A stretch of DNA of 64,000 bases from Schumannella sp. 10F1B-5-1. Its GTDB lineage: Bacteria > Actinomycetota > Actinomycetes > Actinomycetales > Microbacteriaceae. Location: positions 140,638-204,637 of the forward strand of contig NZ_VHQH01000036.1 in assembly GCF_006517535.1 (NCBI RefSeq). Reading direction: 5' to 3'. The translations under genes were made by a program, and so were the position numbers. Below, piece after piece: positions 29,212 to 38,100 of this stretch (position 1 is the stretch's first letter; each line of letters begins with the position of its first letter). The notes below the pieces were generated by a model. That model had not been told where the DNA came from and made no database searches. It saw nothing but the letters and a program-made list of their open reading frames with translations.

Positions 29212-30753
29212 ATGGCCGACCTCGACGCCCCGCACGTCTTCGTCATCCGGGGTGACATCACCCACCTCGAGTGCGATGCGTGGATGCTGCCCACCGATTG
29301 GCGATTCGCGATGCACCCGGGGTGGATCGATGCGATTCCGCAGTGGGGCGAGGATGCAGTGCATCCCTCGACCGCGCGGTTCCGCTCTCGAGATGTGCTC
29401 GCCGTCGCGATGCCCTCGACTCTCGGCGGCGGACCGGTCGCGATCGCCACGGCCGTGCCGGCGCAGGGCTTCGCGGATCCGAGCGACCTCCTCCCGGCAT
29501 TCCGCGAGTTCGTACGGGCAGCGGTCGCTCAGGTCAGGACGACGTCGCGCCCGCGCCCCCTGATCGCGCTCCCGGCCTTCGGCACGCGCAACGGCGGCGG
29601 CCGGCTGAGCACCGGGCAGATCCTGCGCGCGCTGCTCGACGAGAGCCGCGAGCTCGCGGCCCTGCATGAGGTGGACATCGCTTTCGTGCTCCGCGACGCC
29701 GGCGCGTACGCACTGATGCAGCGGTTGCGCCGTGAGTCGGACGCGGCCAGCTGGCCCTGGGCGCAGATCGATCGGCACGAGGTTGACCGGCTCGCGGCGC
29801 TGGCTCGTTCGAACCAGCTGGTGCCGTTCATGGGTGCGGGGATCAGCGTCGGGGCCGGCGCGCCCACCTGGAACCAGCTCATCGAGCGGCTCTCCGACGG
29901 CATCCAGCTGTCGCCGACCGAGCGCATCCACCTGCTCGACCCGGAGCGGGACACACTCGATCAGGCCGCGTGGCTGAGGTTGCGATACGAGCGGGAGAAG
30001 CCCGGCGCCTTCGCCGAAGCGATCGCGCGCGCCGTGGACATGCCCCGCTACGGGCTGCTGCCGCCGATGTTGTCGGCATTGGGATCTGAGCAGGCGGTGA
30101 CGCTGAACTACGACAGGCTCTTCGAGATCGCGGCGGCAGATCAGCAGAGCCCACGGCGTGTGATCCCCGGCGACGATCATGGGGCGTTCCCGCGCTGGCT
30201 GCTGAAGATGCACGGCTCCGTCGACGACCCGCCGTCGATCGTCCTGACCCGCGATGACTACCTCGGCTTCAACACCGAGCGGGCGGCGCTCAGCGCCTTG
30301 GTGAAGGCGACCCTGATGACCCGGCACCTGCTCTTCGTCGGATTCGGTCTGCGCGATGATCACTTCTACGAGATCGTTCACGATGTGCGCCGGGCGATCG
30401 GCGGCGCCGTTCCCGGCACGGTGCTGACGCTGCGCACCGATCCCCTTGCGACGGATGTCTGGGGTGATCAGCTGGCGTTCGTCGACTTCGCGGATCCCGA
30501 CGCGGGAGATGTCGGCGACCCTGCTGGCGGTGCGATCCCTCGGGCGGGTCGACGGCTCGAGATCTTCCTGGATGCGGTGCTCGCGATGGCGAGCGAGGAG
30601 TACAGCTATCTGCTGTCGCCAGCCTTCGCATCCAGCCTGAGCGCTGACGAGCGCGACATGGCCGATCTTGTGCGCCGTGTGCGCGCGAGCGTGACGGGGG
30701 AGTCGGAGCTGGCGTCGGCGCTACGTCGAGCGCTCGCGCCGTTCGGCGAGTGA
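29212..30753 (+). CDS. Macro-like/SIR2-like NADase fusion, candidate defence effector
   Basis: 513 residues from ATG 29212. The N-terminal ~170 residues begin HVFVIRGDITHLECDAWMLPTD, which fits the ADP-ribose-binding loop of a divergent macro domain. The rest is a SIR2-like domain: NAD loop VPFMGAGIS (208-212 GAGIS), T-L-N-Y-D with N299, and catalytic-type H334 in LKMHGSVDD. SIR2-like proteins of this type often act as NAD-depleting effectors in phage defence (for example DSR and ThsA), and macro domains bind ADP-ribose products. It is convergent with the NrtR-like regulator; a shared terminator lies between. Co-operation with the neighbouring operon is inference. Confidence 0.78.
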   Translation: MADLDAPHVFVIRGDITHLECDAWMLPTDWRFAMHPGWIDAIPQWGEDAVHPSTARFRSRDVLAVAMPSTLGGGPVAIATAVPAQGFADPSDLLPAFREFVRAAVAQVRTTSRPRPLIALPAFGTRNGGGRLSTGQILRALLDESRELAALHEVDIAFVLRDAGAYALMQRLRRESDAASWPWAQIDRHEVDRLAALARSNQLVPFMGAGISVGAGAPTWNQLIERLSDGIQLSPTERIHLLDPERDTLDQAAWLRLRYEREKPGAFAEAIARAVDMPRYGLLPPMLSALGSEQAVTLNYDRLFEIAAADQQSPRRVIPGDDHGAFPRWLLKMHGSVDDPPSIVLTRDDYLGFNTERAALSALVKATLMTRHLLFVGFGLRDDHFYEIVHDVRRAIGGAVPGTVLTLRTDPLATDVWGDQLAFVDFADPDAGDVGDPAGGAIPRAGRRLEIFLDAVLAMASEEYSYLLSPAFASSLSADERDMADLVRRVRASVTGESELASALRRALAPFGE

Positions 30754-30768
30754 ACTGAGCGAAGTCGG

Positions 30769-30805
30769 CGCTGACCCCGGTGCTGGACCAGCGCCGGGGT
30801 CAGCG
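30769..30805. terminator. Bidirectional terminator between the SIR2 and NrtR genes
   Basis: CGCTGACCCCGG (30769-30780) pairs perfectly with CCGGGGTCAGCG (30794-30805), with an inner GCTG/CAGC stem. The right arm contains the last codon and stop of the nrtR-like gene. Confidence 0.8.
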
Positions 30806-31432
30806 TGTTCGGAAGGTGCGGGCGGGTTTGCCGACGCCGCCGCGCTCGATGCCGCCCGTCGTGCTGAGCTGGGGCTCCATCGTGCGGCGGAACGTGTCGC
30901 GCGGCAGGTCGATGCCGAGCACGCTCTCGTGCAGGTTCTGGAGTGAGCGCAGGGTGAAGGTGCCCGGCATCAGCTGGGCCGGGTCGGGGGAGGCCGCGTA
31001 GTCGTCGCGCAGTCGCTCGACGGCCATCCTCACGATCTCGTCGTGGCCGTAGAGCAGTCCGCGCACCTCGTCGACGGGGCGGAGCTCGGCGCGCCCGGCG
31101 TCGAAGTCCAGCGCTCGATACGGAACCGCATCCAGGTGGGCGACGGACAGGACCCAGCCTCGAGGGTCGCGATCGGGAGCGTCGAAGACGTGCAGCTGCC
31201 GGGGCTCGCGGCCGTCGACGCCGGTCTTGTCACGCAGGGCCCGGAGTGCGGCGCGCGCGAGGGTCTCACCGGGATGGACGAACGTGCCGGGCAGCCGTGC
31301 GTCGTCGCCGTCGTTCGCCAGGAGCACGGCGAGGCGGCCGTCGGGGAGAACCGACAGCACTGCGGTGTCGACCGCCACGGACGGCCGGGGGTAGTCCTGC
31401 AGGGTTCTTCCGTGTGAGTCGCGGTAGGTCAC
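30800..31432 (-). CDS. NrtR-like transcriptional regulator with degenerate Nudix domain
   Basis: 210 residues from GTG 31432. N-terminal Nudix fold with the box PGTFVHPGETLARAALRALRDKTGV: the catalytic REUxEE is replaced by RALRDK, so hydrolysis is unlikely while ADP-ribose or NAD-related ligand binding may remain. The C-terminal winged helix reads FTLRSLQNLHESVLGIDLPRDTFRRTME...GGVGKPARTFR, as in NrtR. NrtR proteins sense ADP-ribose and control NAD metabolism. It is divergent from the ARPP/ARG operon, and its promoter contains a palindrome, so it likely regulates both. There is no Shine-Dalgarno; TAAACT 8 nt before the GTG points to leaderless expression. Confidence 0.88.
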   Translation of the reverse strand: MTYRDSHGRTLQDYPRPSVAVDTAVLSVLPDGRLAVLLANDGDDARLPGTFVHPGETLARAALRALRDKTGVDGREPRQLHVFDAPDRDPRGWVLSVAHLDAVPYRALDFDAGRAELRPVDEVRGLLYGHDEIVRMAVERLRDDYAASPDPAQLMPGTFTLRSLQNLHESVLGIDLPRDTFRRTMEPQLSTTGGIERGGVGKPARTFRTR

Positions 31433-31438
31433 TGGTTG

Positions 31439-31467
31439 AGTTTACGCATTGCTGCGCTAAATGTCGG
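31439..31467 (-). promoter_or_regulatory. nrtR-like gene promoter with embedded palindromic site 1
   Basis: On the minus strand CCGACA (31467-31462) and TAAACT (31444-31439) are separated by exactly 17 bp. The spacer and -10 contain half-sites TTTAGCGCA and TTTACGCA facing each other (31441-31461). The half-site TTTrCGCA recurs in site 2. Confidence 0.65.
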
Positions 31468-31486
31468 TGGTGGATGTCACTCTGTA

Positions 31487-31506
31487 TTTGCGCAGCTGAG
31501 CGCAAA
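31487..31506. promoter_or_regulatory. Palindromic site 2 before the ARPP-1 gene
   Basis: TTTGCGC-AGCTGA-GCGCAAA is a perfect 7+7 bp inverted repeat, 38 bp before the ATG of the operon. It shares the TTTrCGCA half-site with site 1 and is probably the second binding site of the NrtR-like protein. A clear promoter for the operon was not found. Confidence 0.65.
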
Positions 31507-31544
31507 AAGAGAAGGGGCCTCCAAGGCCCGGACAGGAGGTCGAC

Positions 31545-32456
31545 ATGGTCGACATGACAAAGAAGCGGATGCCGCGACTCCACGTCGGGCAGGGGCACCG
31601 GCGCGGTTCGCTCACGGTATTTCCCGTCTGGGTCGAAGGCCCCCGCACGTCGGGGGTTGAGTGGAGCCCGAACGGGCTCACGGTCAACGAACTCGACACG
31701 GGGGCGTCGGTTTCGGAGCTGGGTGTCGCGACCCGGTCGTCGAGTCCGCACGCGGTGCTCGAGGGCGACCTGCTGACGGGTGGCCTGCAGGACCGCATGG
31801 TCGCAGCCAGCCTGCTGCTGGCGCCCGAGGGGCGCGGAACGGTCGAGGCGCGCTGCGTCGAGCAGGGGCGATGGGCCGGCAGCGCCGCTCACGCCGTGGA
31901 TGGGCGACGCACCTCACCGAGCGTGCGCGCTGCGTCGGCGCGGCGGTCGCCGGGTGATGCAGCGTCGCAGGATCGGGTGTGGCGTCGCATTCGGCAGTTC
32001 GACGAGCGTCTCGGAGGCAGCGATACCGGCACACTCGCGGTTCACCTCGAGCGAGTCGATCGCATGCGCCGGTCGCCGATCCCGCGCCTGACCGGCCAGC
32101 GCGGCGTCATCGTCGGCATCGGCGGGCAGATCGTCGGCGCCGAGATCTTCGGCAGCCCGACCGGGCTCGCGGCGCGCTGGCAGAGCATCGTCGATGCCGC
32201 CGAGTTGGATGCGCTGCTCGCGCCGCCCGTCGCGACGACCGGAGCGCGAGCCCGAGCGTTCGCCGCACAGCTCGAGCACACCGTGCTACTCGACGGTGAG
32301 GGAGCTGGCATCGCCCGTGCTCTTCGCGGTGCGTCGGCCGGTGTCTCGCTCGCGGGCATTCGCCTCACCGGTGGCGGATTCGACCGCGCGGTAGAGCCGT
32401 CGATCGTGCACGTCGCGGCCTGGAACCTCACCCATCCCCTTCTTCAGGAGGTCTGA
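31545..32456 (+). CDS. ARPP-1 domain protein (ADP-ribosylglycohydrolase-associated)
   Basis: 303 residues from ATG 31545, with AGGAGG at 31534-31539. The pattern GLTVNELDTGASVSEL, then VLEGDLLTGGLQDRMVAASLLLAPEGRGTVEARCVEQGRW and QDRVWRRI, matches the ARPP-1 family (ARG and Rhodanese-Phosphatase-superfamily-associated Protein 1), proposed as part of NAD/ADP-ribose-linked conflict systems. The biochemical role is unknown; it may bind a ribosylated substrate. It is the first gene of an operon whose later members are all linked by overlaps or 2-bp gaps. Confidence 0.85.
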   Translation: MVDMTKKRMPRLHVGQGHRRGSLTVFPVWVEGPRTSGVEWSPNGLTVNELDTGASVSELGVATRSSSPHAVLEGDLLTGGLQDRMVAASLLLAPEGRGTVEARCVEQGRWAGSAAHAVDGRRTSPSVRAASARRSPGDAASQDRVWRRIRQFDERLGGSDTGTLAVHLERVDRMRRSPIPRLTGQRGVIVGIGGQIVGAEIFGSPTGLAARWQSIVDAAELDALLAPPVATTGARARAFAAQLEHTVLLDGEGAGIARALRGASAGVSLAGIRLTGGGFDRAVEPSIVHVAAWNLTHPLLQEV

Positions 32457-32458
32457 TC

Positions 32459-32842
32459 ATGACGATCGAATACAAGATCCAGTACTCGGGCACGGCGGGC
32501 TACTTTCTCGGAGCCTTCGCGCACGCCGCCGGTGCCGCTAATGAGGAGACGCTGCAGTGGCGCGGACGCGAAGTCGGCTGGCAGCGGTCGATCTGGTCGT
32601 GGACGGAGATCGACGACCGCGACGACACCTGGACCACGCAAGTCGACGCTTCGCGATTCGCGGCGATGCTCTCGACGCTGCCGCTGACGTTCGACGACCC
32701 GTCGGAGCTCGTGCTCTCGACGTGGCCGGGCGAGATCGATCTGGTCGCGGGGCCAAGCGGCAGCCCCGACGCGTCGCGCGATTCGGTCGAGGCTGACGAT
32801 GCTGCCGAGGCGGCCGGCTCGACCGCTGAGGAGGAGCGATGA
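32459..32842 (+). CDS. Small operon protein, possible ARPP-2-like
   Basis: 127 residues from ATG 32459, 2 bp after ARPP-1 and overlapping the next gene by ATGA. The first 95 residues look folded, with many Trp (QWRGREVGWQRSIWSWTEIDDRDDTWTTQVDASRF). The tail (about 100-127) is acidic and disordered. The position between ARPP-1 and the glycohydrolase is that of ARPP-2 in published operon descriptions, but I cannot confirm the family from sequence alone. Confidence 0.7.
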   Translation: MTIEYKIQYSGTAGYFLGAFAHAAGAANEETLQWRGREVGWQRSIWSWTEIDDRDDTWTTQVDASRFAAMLSTLPLTFDDPSELVLSTWPGEIDLVAGPSGSPDASRDSVEADDAAEAAGSTAEEER

Positions 32843-34323
32843 GCGCGCGACTGGCCGACCGGGCGGTCGGCAGCCTCATCGGGCTCGCCTGCGGCGATGC
32901 GCTCGGCGCCGGCTACGGGTTCGGGCCGCCCCTGCCCGCCGACGCGCCGCTGGTGATGGGAGGTCGTCAGTGGGAGCCGGGGGAGTGGACCGACGACACG
33001 GCGATGGCGTTCGCGATCGCCGAGCTGGCGGCGGCGGGTGCGCGATTCGACGAGCAGGAGGTGCTCGACCGGCTCGTGATCCGCTGGGTCGAGTGGATGC
33101 GCGTCGCGAAGGATGTCGGCATCCAGATCTCGTCGGTGCTGCGCGCCGCCGCCGACGAGCCGACCGAGGCGCGGGCGCGAGCGGCGTCCGAAGCTCTTCA
33201 CCGCCGCACGGGGAGATCGGCCGGCAACGGCTCGCTGATGCGCACCGCGCCCCTCGCGCTCGCCTATCTCGCCGACGGTGACGAGGAGGCGCTCGCCGGC
33301 GCCGCACGCCGCGTGAGTGAGCTCACGCACTGGGACGACCGCGCCGGCGACGCCTGTGTTATCTGGTCGCTCGCGTTGCGCGAGGCGGTCCGCAGCGGCA
33401 CGATCGATGTTCGGACGCAGATCCGCTGGCTGCCGACGGAGCGTCAGCAGCTCTGGCACGAGGCTCTCGATCGGGCCGAGGAGGTGGAGCCGCACGAGGT
33501 GGCGAACAACGGGTGGGTCGTCGACGCGATGATCTCGGCCTGGTCGGCGATCTCGCGGTCGGACGGCCCGGTGGATGCGATCGAGCGCGCGGTGCGGTCG
33601 GGTCACGACACCGACACGGTGGCGGCGATCGTCGGCGGCCTCGTCGGCGCGGCTCACGGGGTCTCGGCGCTTCCGGCGCGGTGGCGCCGTCAGTTGCACG
33701 GCTGGCCGTCGCGTGACGGCGCCGCCTCGAGCTCGCGTGACCTGCTCGAGATGGCGGTGCTCGCGACGCGCGGCGGTCGACCGGACGCCGACGGCTGGCC
33801 GAGCGCTCCGCGCTTCGCGCCGAGCTCGGTCGACACGCTGGTGCGGCATCCGCACGACTCGGGTGTCTGGCTCGCGTCGCTAGCCGGTCTCGATCGACTG
33901 CCCGCTCAGGTGGATGCCGTCGTCTCGCTCTGTCGCACCGGTCGCGCGCAGACGGCGCTCGAGACCGTCGAGTTCTGGCTGGTCGATCGTCCCGGTGCGA
34001 ACGCGAACCTCGCGGTCACCCTCGACGATGCGGCGAACACCGTGGCGGCGCTGCGTGCCGAGGGGAAGCGCGTCGTCATCCACTGTTTCGAGGGCGCGAG
34101 CCGTACGCCGACGGTCGCCGCCGTCTATGCCGCGCGACATCTCGGCGTGCCGGCGGCGCAGGCGCTCGACGAGGTCTCGGCGGCGTTGCCGCGCACATGG
34201 GTGAACCGCGAGTTCGCGGCGCACCTGCGCGGGCTCGACACGGGCGGCAAGCCGAGTGACAAGACGGCGGCGACCGCCCGCGGATGGCATGCTCGAACCG
34301 GCGGCGTCGAAGGAGTCTCATGA
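32839..34323 (+). CDS. ADP-ribosylglycohydrolase fused to dual-specificity-type phosphatase
   Basis: 494 residues. Residues about 1-310 are an ARG domain with the two metal-binding acidic motifs W50-TDDT-54 (EWTDDTAMAFAI) and GHDTDT (255-260), which remove ADP-ribose from a target. Residues about 330-480 are a cysteine-phosphatase domain with signature H415-CFEGAS-R422 (CX5R) and a general-acid region upstream (VEFWLVDRPG). The fusion implies sequential removal of ADP-ribose and a phosphate, perhaps from one modified end such as a cyclic or 1''-phosphorylated ADP-ribose product. It overlaps both neighbours by 4 bp (ATGA). Confidence 0.9.
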   Translation: MSARLADRAVGSLIGLACGDALGAGYGFGPPLPADAPLVMGGRQWEPGEWTDDTAMAFAIAELAAAGARFDEQEVLDRLVIRWVEWMRVAKDVGIQISSVLRAAADEPTEARARAASEALHRRTGRSAGNGSLMRTAPLALAYLADGDEEALAGAARRVSELTHWDDRAGDACVIWSLALREAVRSGTIDVRTQIRWLPTERQQLWHEALDRAEEVEPHEVANNGWVVDAMISAWSAISRSDGPVDAIERAVRSGHDTDTVAAIVGGLVGAAHGVSALPARWRRQLHGWPSRDGAASSSRDLLEMAVLATRGGRPDADGWPSAPRFAPSSVDTLVRHPHDSGVWLASLAGLDRLPAQVDAVVSLCRTGRAQTALETVEFWLVDRPGANANLAVTLDDAANTVAALRAEGKRVVIHCFEGASRTPTVAAVYAARHLGVPAAQALDEVSAALPRTWVNREFAAHLRGLDTGGKPSDKTAATARGWHARTGGVEGVS

Positions 34324-35141
34324 ACGACCACATCTTGCCGGTGAACTACGCCAGCGACGGCGAGGACGAAGACGAACAGACTCCCGAGGAGGCCCGACTC
34401 GATTGGCAAATCGAGCTGCTGCAGCGCTCGATGCCGATCGTTCGTCGCGGTCTTCAGACGCTCCCGACGCTCGACGATCTCGAGCTGGCCGAGTCGCTCA
34501 TCGACTTCTGCGAGGCCTCTGGCATCGGATTCCCGTACATCCCGGAAGCATCGGCCCCCGAGCTCATCGAGATGGGCGACAACTCCTGGGGGAGCGTGCA
34601 CCGCCCCTACGTGCCGGGCGACATGTACTTGTTCCGACCGATGCTGAACGAGATCGCTCGCGGAGACTGGGCGCCGCGTCTTCGGTTCGGCCACGCTGGC
34701 CACGGCGTCAATTCCTCTGCCTACTCGTATCAGCTGGTCACCGATGGGTTTGCGATGCAATTCCAAGTAGGCGGAGGCGGCGCGCTCACATCGCGAGAGG
34801 ACACCGCAGCGTCGTGGAACGAGCTGACCACTCGAGTGCGCTCGTTGCACGAGTACGTGATCGAGACCGGATATCGGTGCGGGCAAGACGGCATCCTCGT
34901 CGTGGCCGTGAGCGAGATGCGTCGAACATTCATCTGCGACCTTGTCACCTGGGACGACCTCACGAGCGAAGCCCCGCGCCCCTCGCAATCTGACCCCGAT
35001 CAGCTCGGGTACGACGGGGGATTCAGTGCTCAGGGGCGAAAGCTCCGCGCGTTCGGAGATGCCGAGGCCGTCTTCGCCGAAGCCCGACGCCGGCTCGACA
35101 TCTGGACGAGTCCTGCGCAACGACGGCAGGAAGCCCTGTGA
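34320..35141 (+). CDS. Unknown operon protein
   Basis: 273 residues from ATG 34320, overlapping the upstream stop (ATGA) and the downstream GTG (GTGA). It opens with a very acidic segment (DGEDEDEQTPEEARLDWQ), has Gly/aromatic-rich middle sequence (FRPMLNEIARGDWAPRLRFGHAGHGVNSSAYSYQL) and a helical C-terminus ending in Arg/Gln. No catalytic motif, signal peptide or membrane helix is visible, and I do not recognise the family. GC of the gene is visibly lower than in the flanking core genes, consistent with recent acquisition. Its tight coupling places it between the ARG-phosphatase and the AddB-like nuclease. Confidence 0.8.
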   Translation: MNDHILPVNYASDGEDEDEQTPEEARLDWQIELLQRSMPIVRRGLQTLPTLDDLELAESLIDFCEASGIGFPYIPEASAPELIEMGDNSWGSVHRPYVPGDMYLFRPMLNEIARGDWAPRLRFGHAGHGVNSSAYSYQLVTDGFAMQFQVGGGGALTSREDTAASWNELTTRVRSLHEYVIETGYRCGQDGILVVAVSEMRRTFICDLVTWDDLTSEAPRPSQSDPDQLGYDGGFSAQGRKLRAFGDAEAVFAEARRRLDIWTSPAQRRQEAL

Positions 35142-38100
35142 ACGCTCAGCGCGAGATCGTCGGGTACGGCAAGAGAGCATACGAGCGAGTCCGCGAGGTC
35201 GTCGGAACGCTGAAGAACGGCGACCCGCTCGCCCCCGTGACGGTCGTCGTGCCGAACAATCTGGTCGGGATCAGTCTGCGCCGGTCGTTGGCCGCGGGCG
35301 TCGGCGGTCGTCCGGGAGTCGCGGCCGTCGAGGTGACCACGATTCGGCGGCTCGCCGAGAGAATCGCGCTGGCGGACATGAGCAGACTCCGGCCGGCAAC
35401 GCGAACGATCCGCGCCGCGGCGATGCGCGCCACGGTGGATGCGGAACCTGGCGGATTCGAGCAGGTTGCCGACCATCCAGCGACGGTGGAGGCGCTGATG
35501 CGGGCGAGCGTGGAGTTGGATGAACTCACCGACGAGGAGCTGGCCGAGCTCTCGCAGACCGCCGGCCTGATCGGAGAGGTCGTACGCCTGCATCGACAGA
35601 GCTTCGATCGTCTCGCGGGGAGCTGGTATCGCGAAGTCGACCTCATTCGCGCCGCCTCGTCTCAGATCGCGGCGTTCGCTCTCGGCCCCGTCGTGATCTT
35701 CCTCCCGCGCCTTCTCACGGCAACCGAGCGCGCCCTGGTCGACCAGTTGATGATGCGTGACGGCACCGTGCTGCTCATCGGCGCCGCCGACGACGAAATC
35801 GTCGACCCCGACCTCACCTCTGCGAGCTCGGACCAGTCGGCTGTGCAAGCAGACATGATCGCCGATGTCTCGGTGTTCCACGCTTCCGATGCCGACGATG
35901 AAGTGCGGTGCATCGTCCGCGAGGTCGTCGAGGCGGTTCGCGCTCATCCTGCGCACCGCGTCGGCGTCGTGTACTCGGCGGCGGCCCCCTACGGCCGTCT
36001 GCTGCAGGAGCACCTTGCCGCCGCCGGCATCCAGGTGGCCGGACGCGGGATCCGCTCCGTGCGTGAGCGCGCCATCCCCGACGCCTTCATGAGGCTGCTC
36101 GCACTCGCGGTGAGCGGCATCGATCGCGCTCCGCTCTTCGCGTTCCTCAGCCGGGCGACGACTCGCCACGGCCACCTCGACATCCCCGTGGCGCGGTGGG
36201 ATCGCCTCGCACGGGAAGCCGGCGTCGTCTCCGATTCCGACTGGTCGGATCGTCTCGCCGCGCTGCGCGAATCGCGTCTGAAGCAGCGTGACGTCGCGCT
36301 CGAGCGCGACGAAGCGGCGCGTGCTGAGTGGCACGAAGGGGTCGCTGACGACGCCGAGAAGCTCGGCGAGTTCGTCGCCATGTTGCGCACGCGCCTGCAG
36401 CACGGTCGTGAGCTGCGAGACTGGCGCCTCGTCAGCGACTGGTCGACCGAACTGTTCACGAGCTTCTTCGGGAATCCCACCAGCGCAGCATCACTCGCAG
36501 CCGAGGAGCGAGCCGCCGCGACGTCGCTCTTCTTCGCGCTGGAACGACTCAGCGAGCTCGGGGACGTGGTGCCCGAGGCGAGCATCGAGCAGTTGATCTC
36601 GGTGGTCACCAGCGAACTCGATGCGATCACGCCGCGGGCGGGGCGGTTCGGCGAGGGGGTCGTGGTCGGTCCGATCTCGGATGCCGTCGGTCTCGATCTC
36701 GACCGGATCTTCGTGCTGGGCCTTTCGGACGACCTGTATCCAGGACGACTCACTGCCGACCCGTTGATCCCGGACCGGATCCGTGACGTCGCCCCATCCC
36801 TGCCTCGGCCTCGCGAGCGCATCGACCGGATGCGACGTGACCTCGCCGCGGTCACGTCCTCGGGAGCGCAGGTCACCTTGTCGTTCGCCCGCGGCGACCT
36901 GAGACGAAGCACGCCGCGCCTGCCGAGTCGATGGATGATGCCGACGCTGCGCCAGCTGAGCGGCGACCCCGATCTTGTGGCAACGGACTGGGAACAAGCC
37001 TCGTCGACGAGCATCGTGTCGTCGGCTTCGTACTGGTCGTCGAGCAGCACCGCAGCTCTGCCCGCGAGTGCTCACGAATGGCGGCTTCGATCGGCTGCGG
37101 CCGGCACGCCGCCTGACGACGAGGTTGTGAGCGCTGCAGTCGAGCTCCATCGGGAGCGATCGTCCGAGCGCTTCACCCGATTCGACGGGTTGGTCGCCGA
37201 CGTCGAAGGCCTGCCGGACTTCCAGGCGATCGGGACCGAGTCCGTCGCACCGACCACGCTCGAGCGATATGCCATCTGCCCGCACGGTTACTTCGTCGAG
37301 CGACTGCTGGGCGTCCGGCGGGTCGAAGACCCGGAAGAGATCGTCACGATTCGTCCCGTCGACGTCGGAAATCTGATTCACGGCGCGCTGGACCGTCTGG
37401 TGAGTGAGAACGCGGAGGCGCTGCCGGATTACGGCGAAGCGTGGACCCCGCGGCAGAGACAACGACTTCGGGAGATCGCCGTCGAGATCGGCGATCAGTT
37501 GGAGGCGACGGGGCTGACCGGGCATCCGCTGCTCTGGGAGCGCGCTCGTCAGGAGCTTCTCGCAGATCTCGATCGCATGCTCGATCGAGATGACCTCTAC
37601 CGCGCGCAGAACGACGCTCGCGTGATCGGCACGGAATTGCATTTCGATCAGGTGCAGGTGCCTACCGCGATCGATCGATCGGTGGAGATGCGGGGAAGCA
37701 TTGATCTGATCGAACAGACCCGCGGAGGGCGGCTGCTAGTGATCGACATCAAGACCGGAAGATCTCGCAGCTTCGACCCGATCAACAAGGATGCGATCGC
37801 GGCGGGCACGAAACTGCAGTTGCCGATCTATGCTCGCGCAGCCGCCGAGGTCTACCCCACCGATGACGTGGAAGCCATGTACTGGTTCGTCCGCGATGAC
37901 GACAAGCGCATCCGGATCGAGCTCGACGACGATCTTCGTGCGCGGTACTCCGCGGCTATCGGCGCGCTGAGTGACGGAATCGCCTCCGGAATCTTCCCGC
38001 CCAAGGCTCCGGAGGAGGCCGATCACATGTGGGTTCAGTGCGAGTACTGCAATCCCGATGGGCTCGGTCACGGCGAAGTGAGGGCTCGGTACGAACGAAA

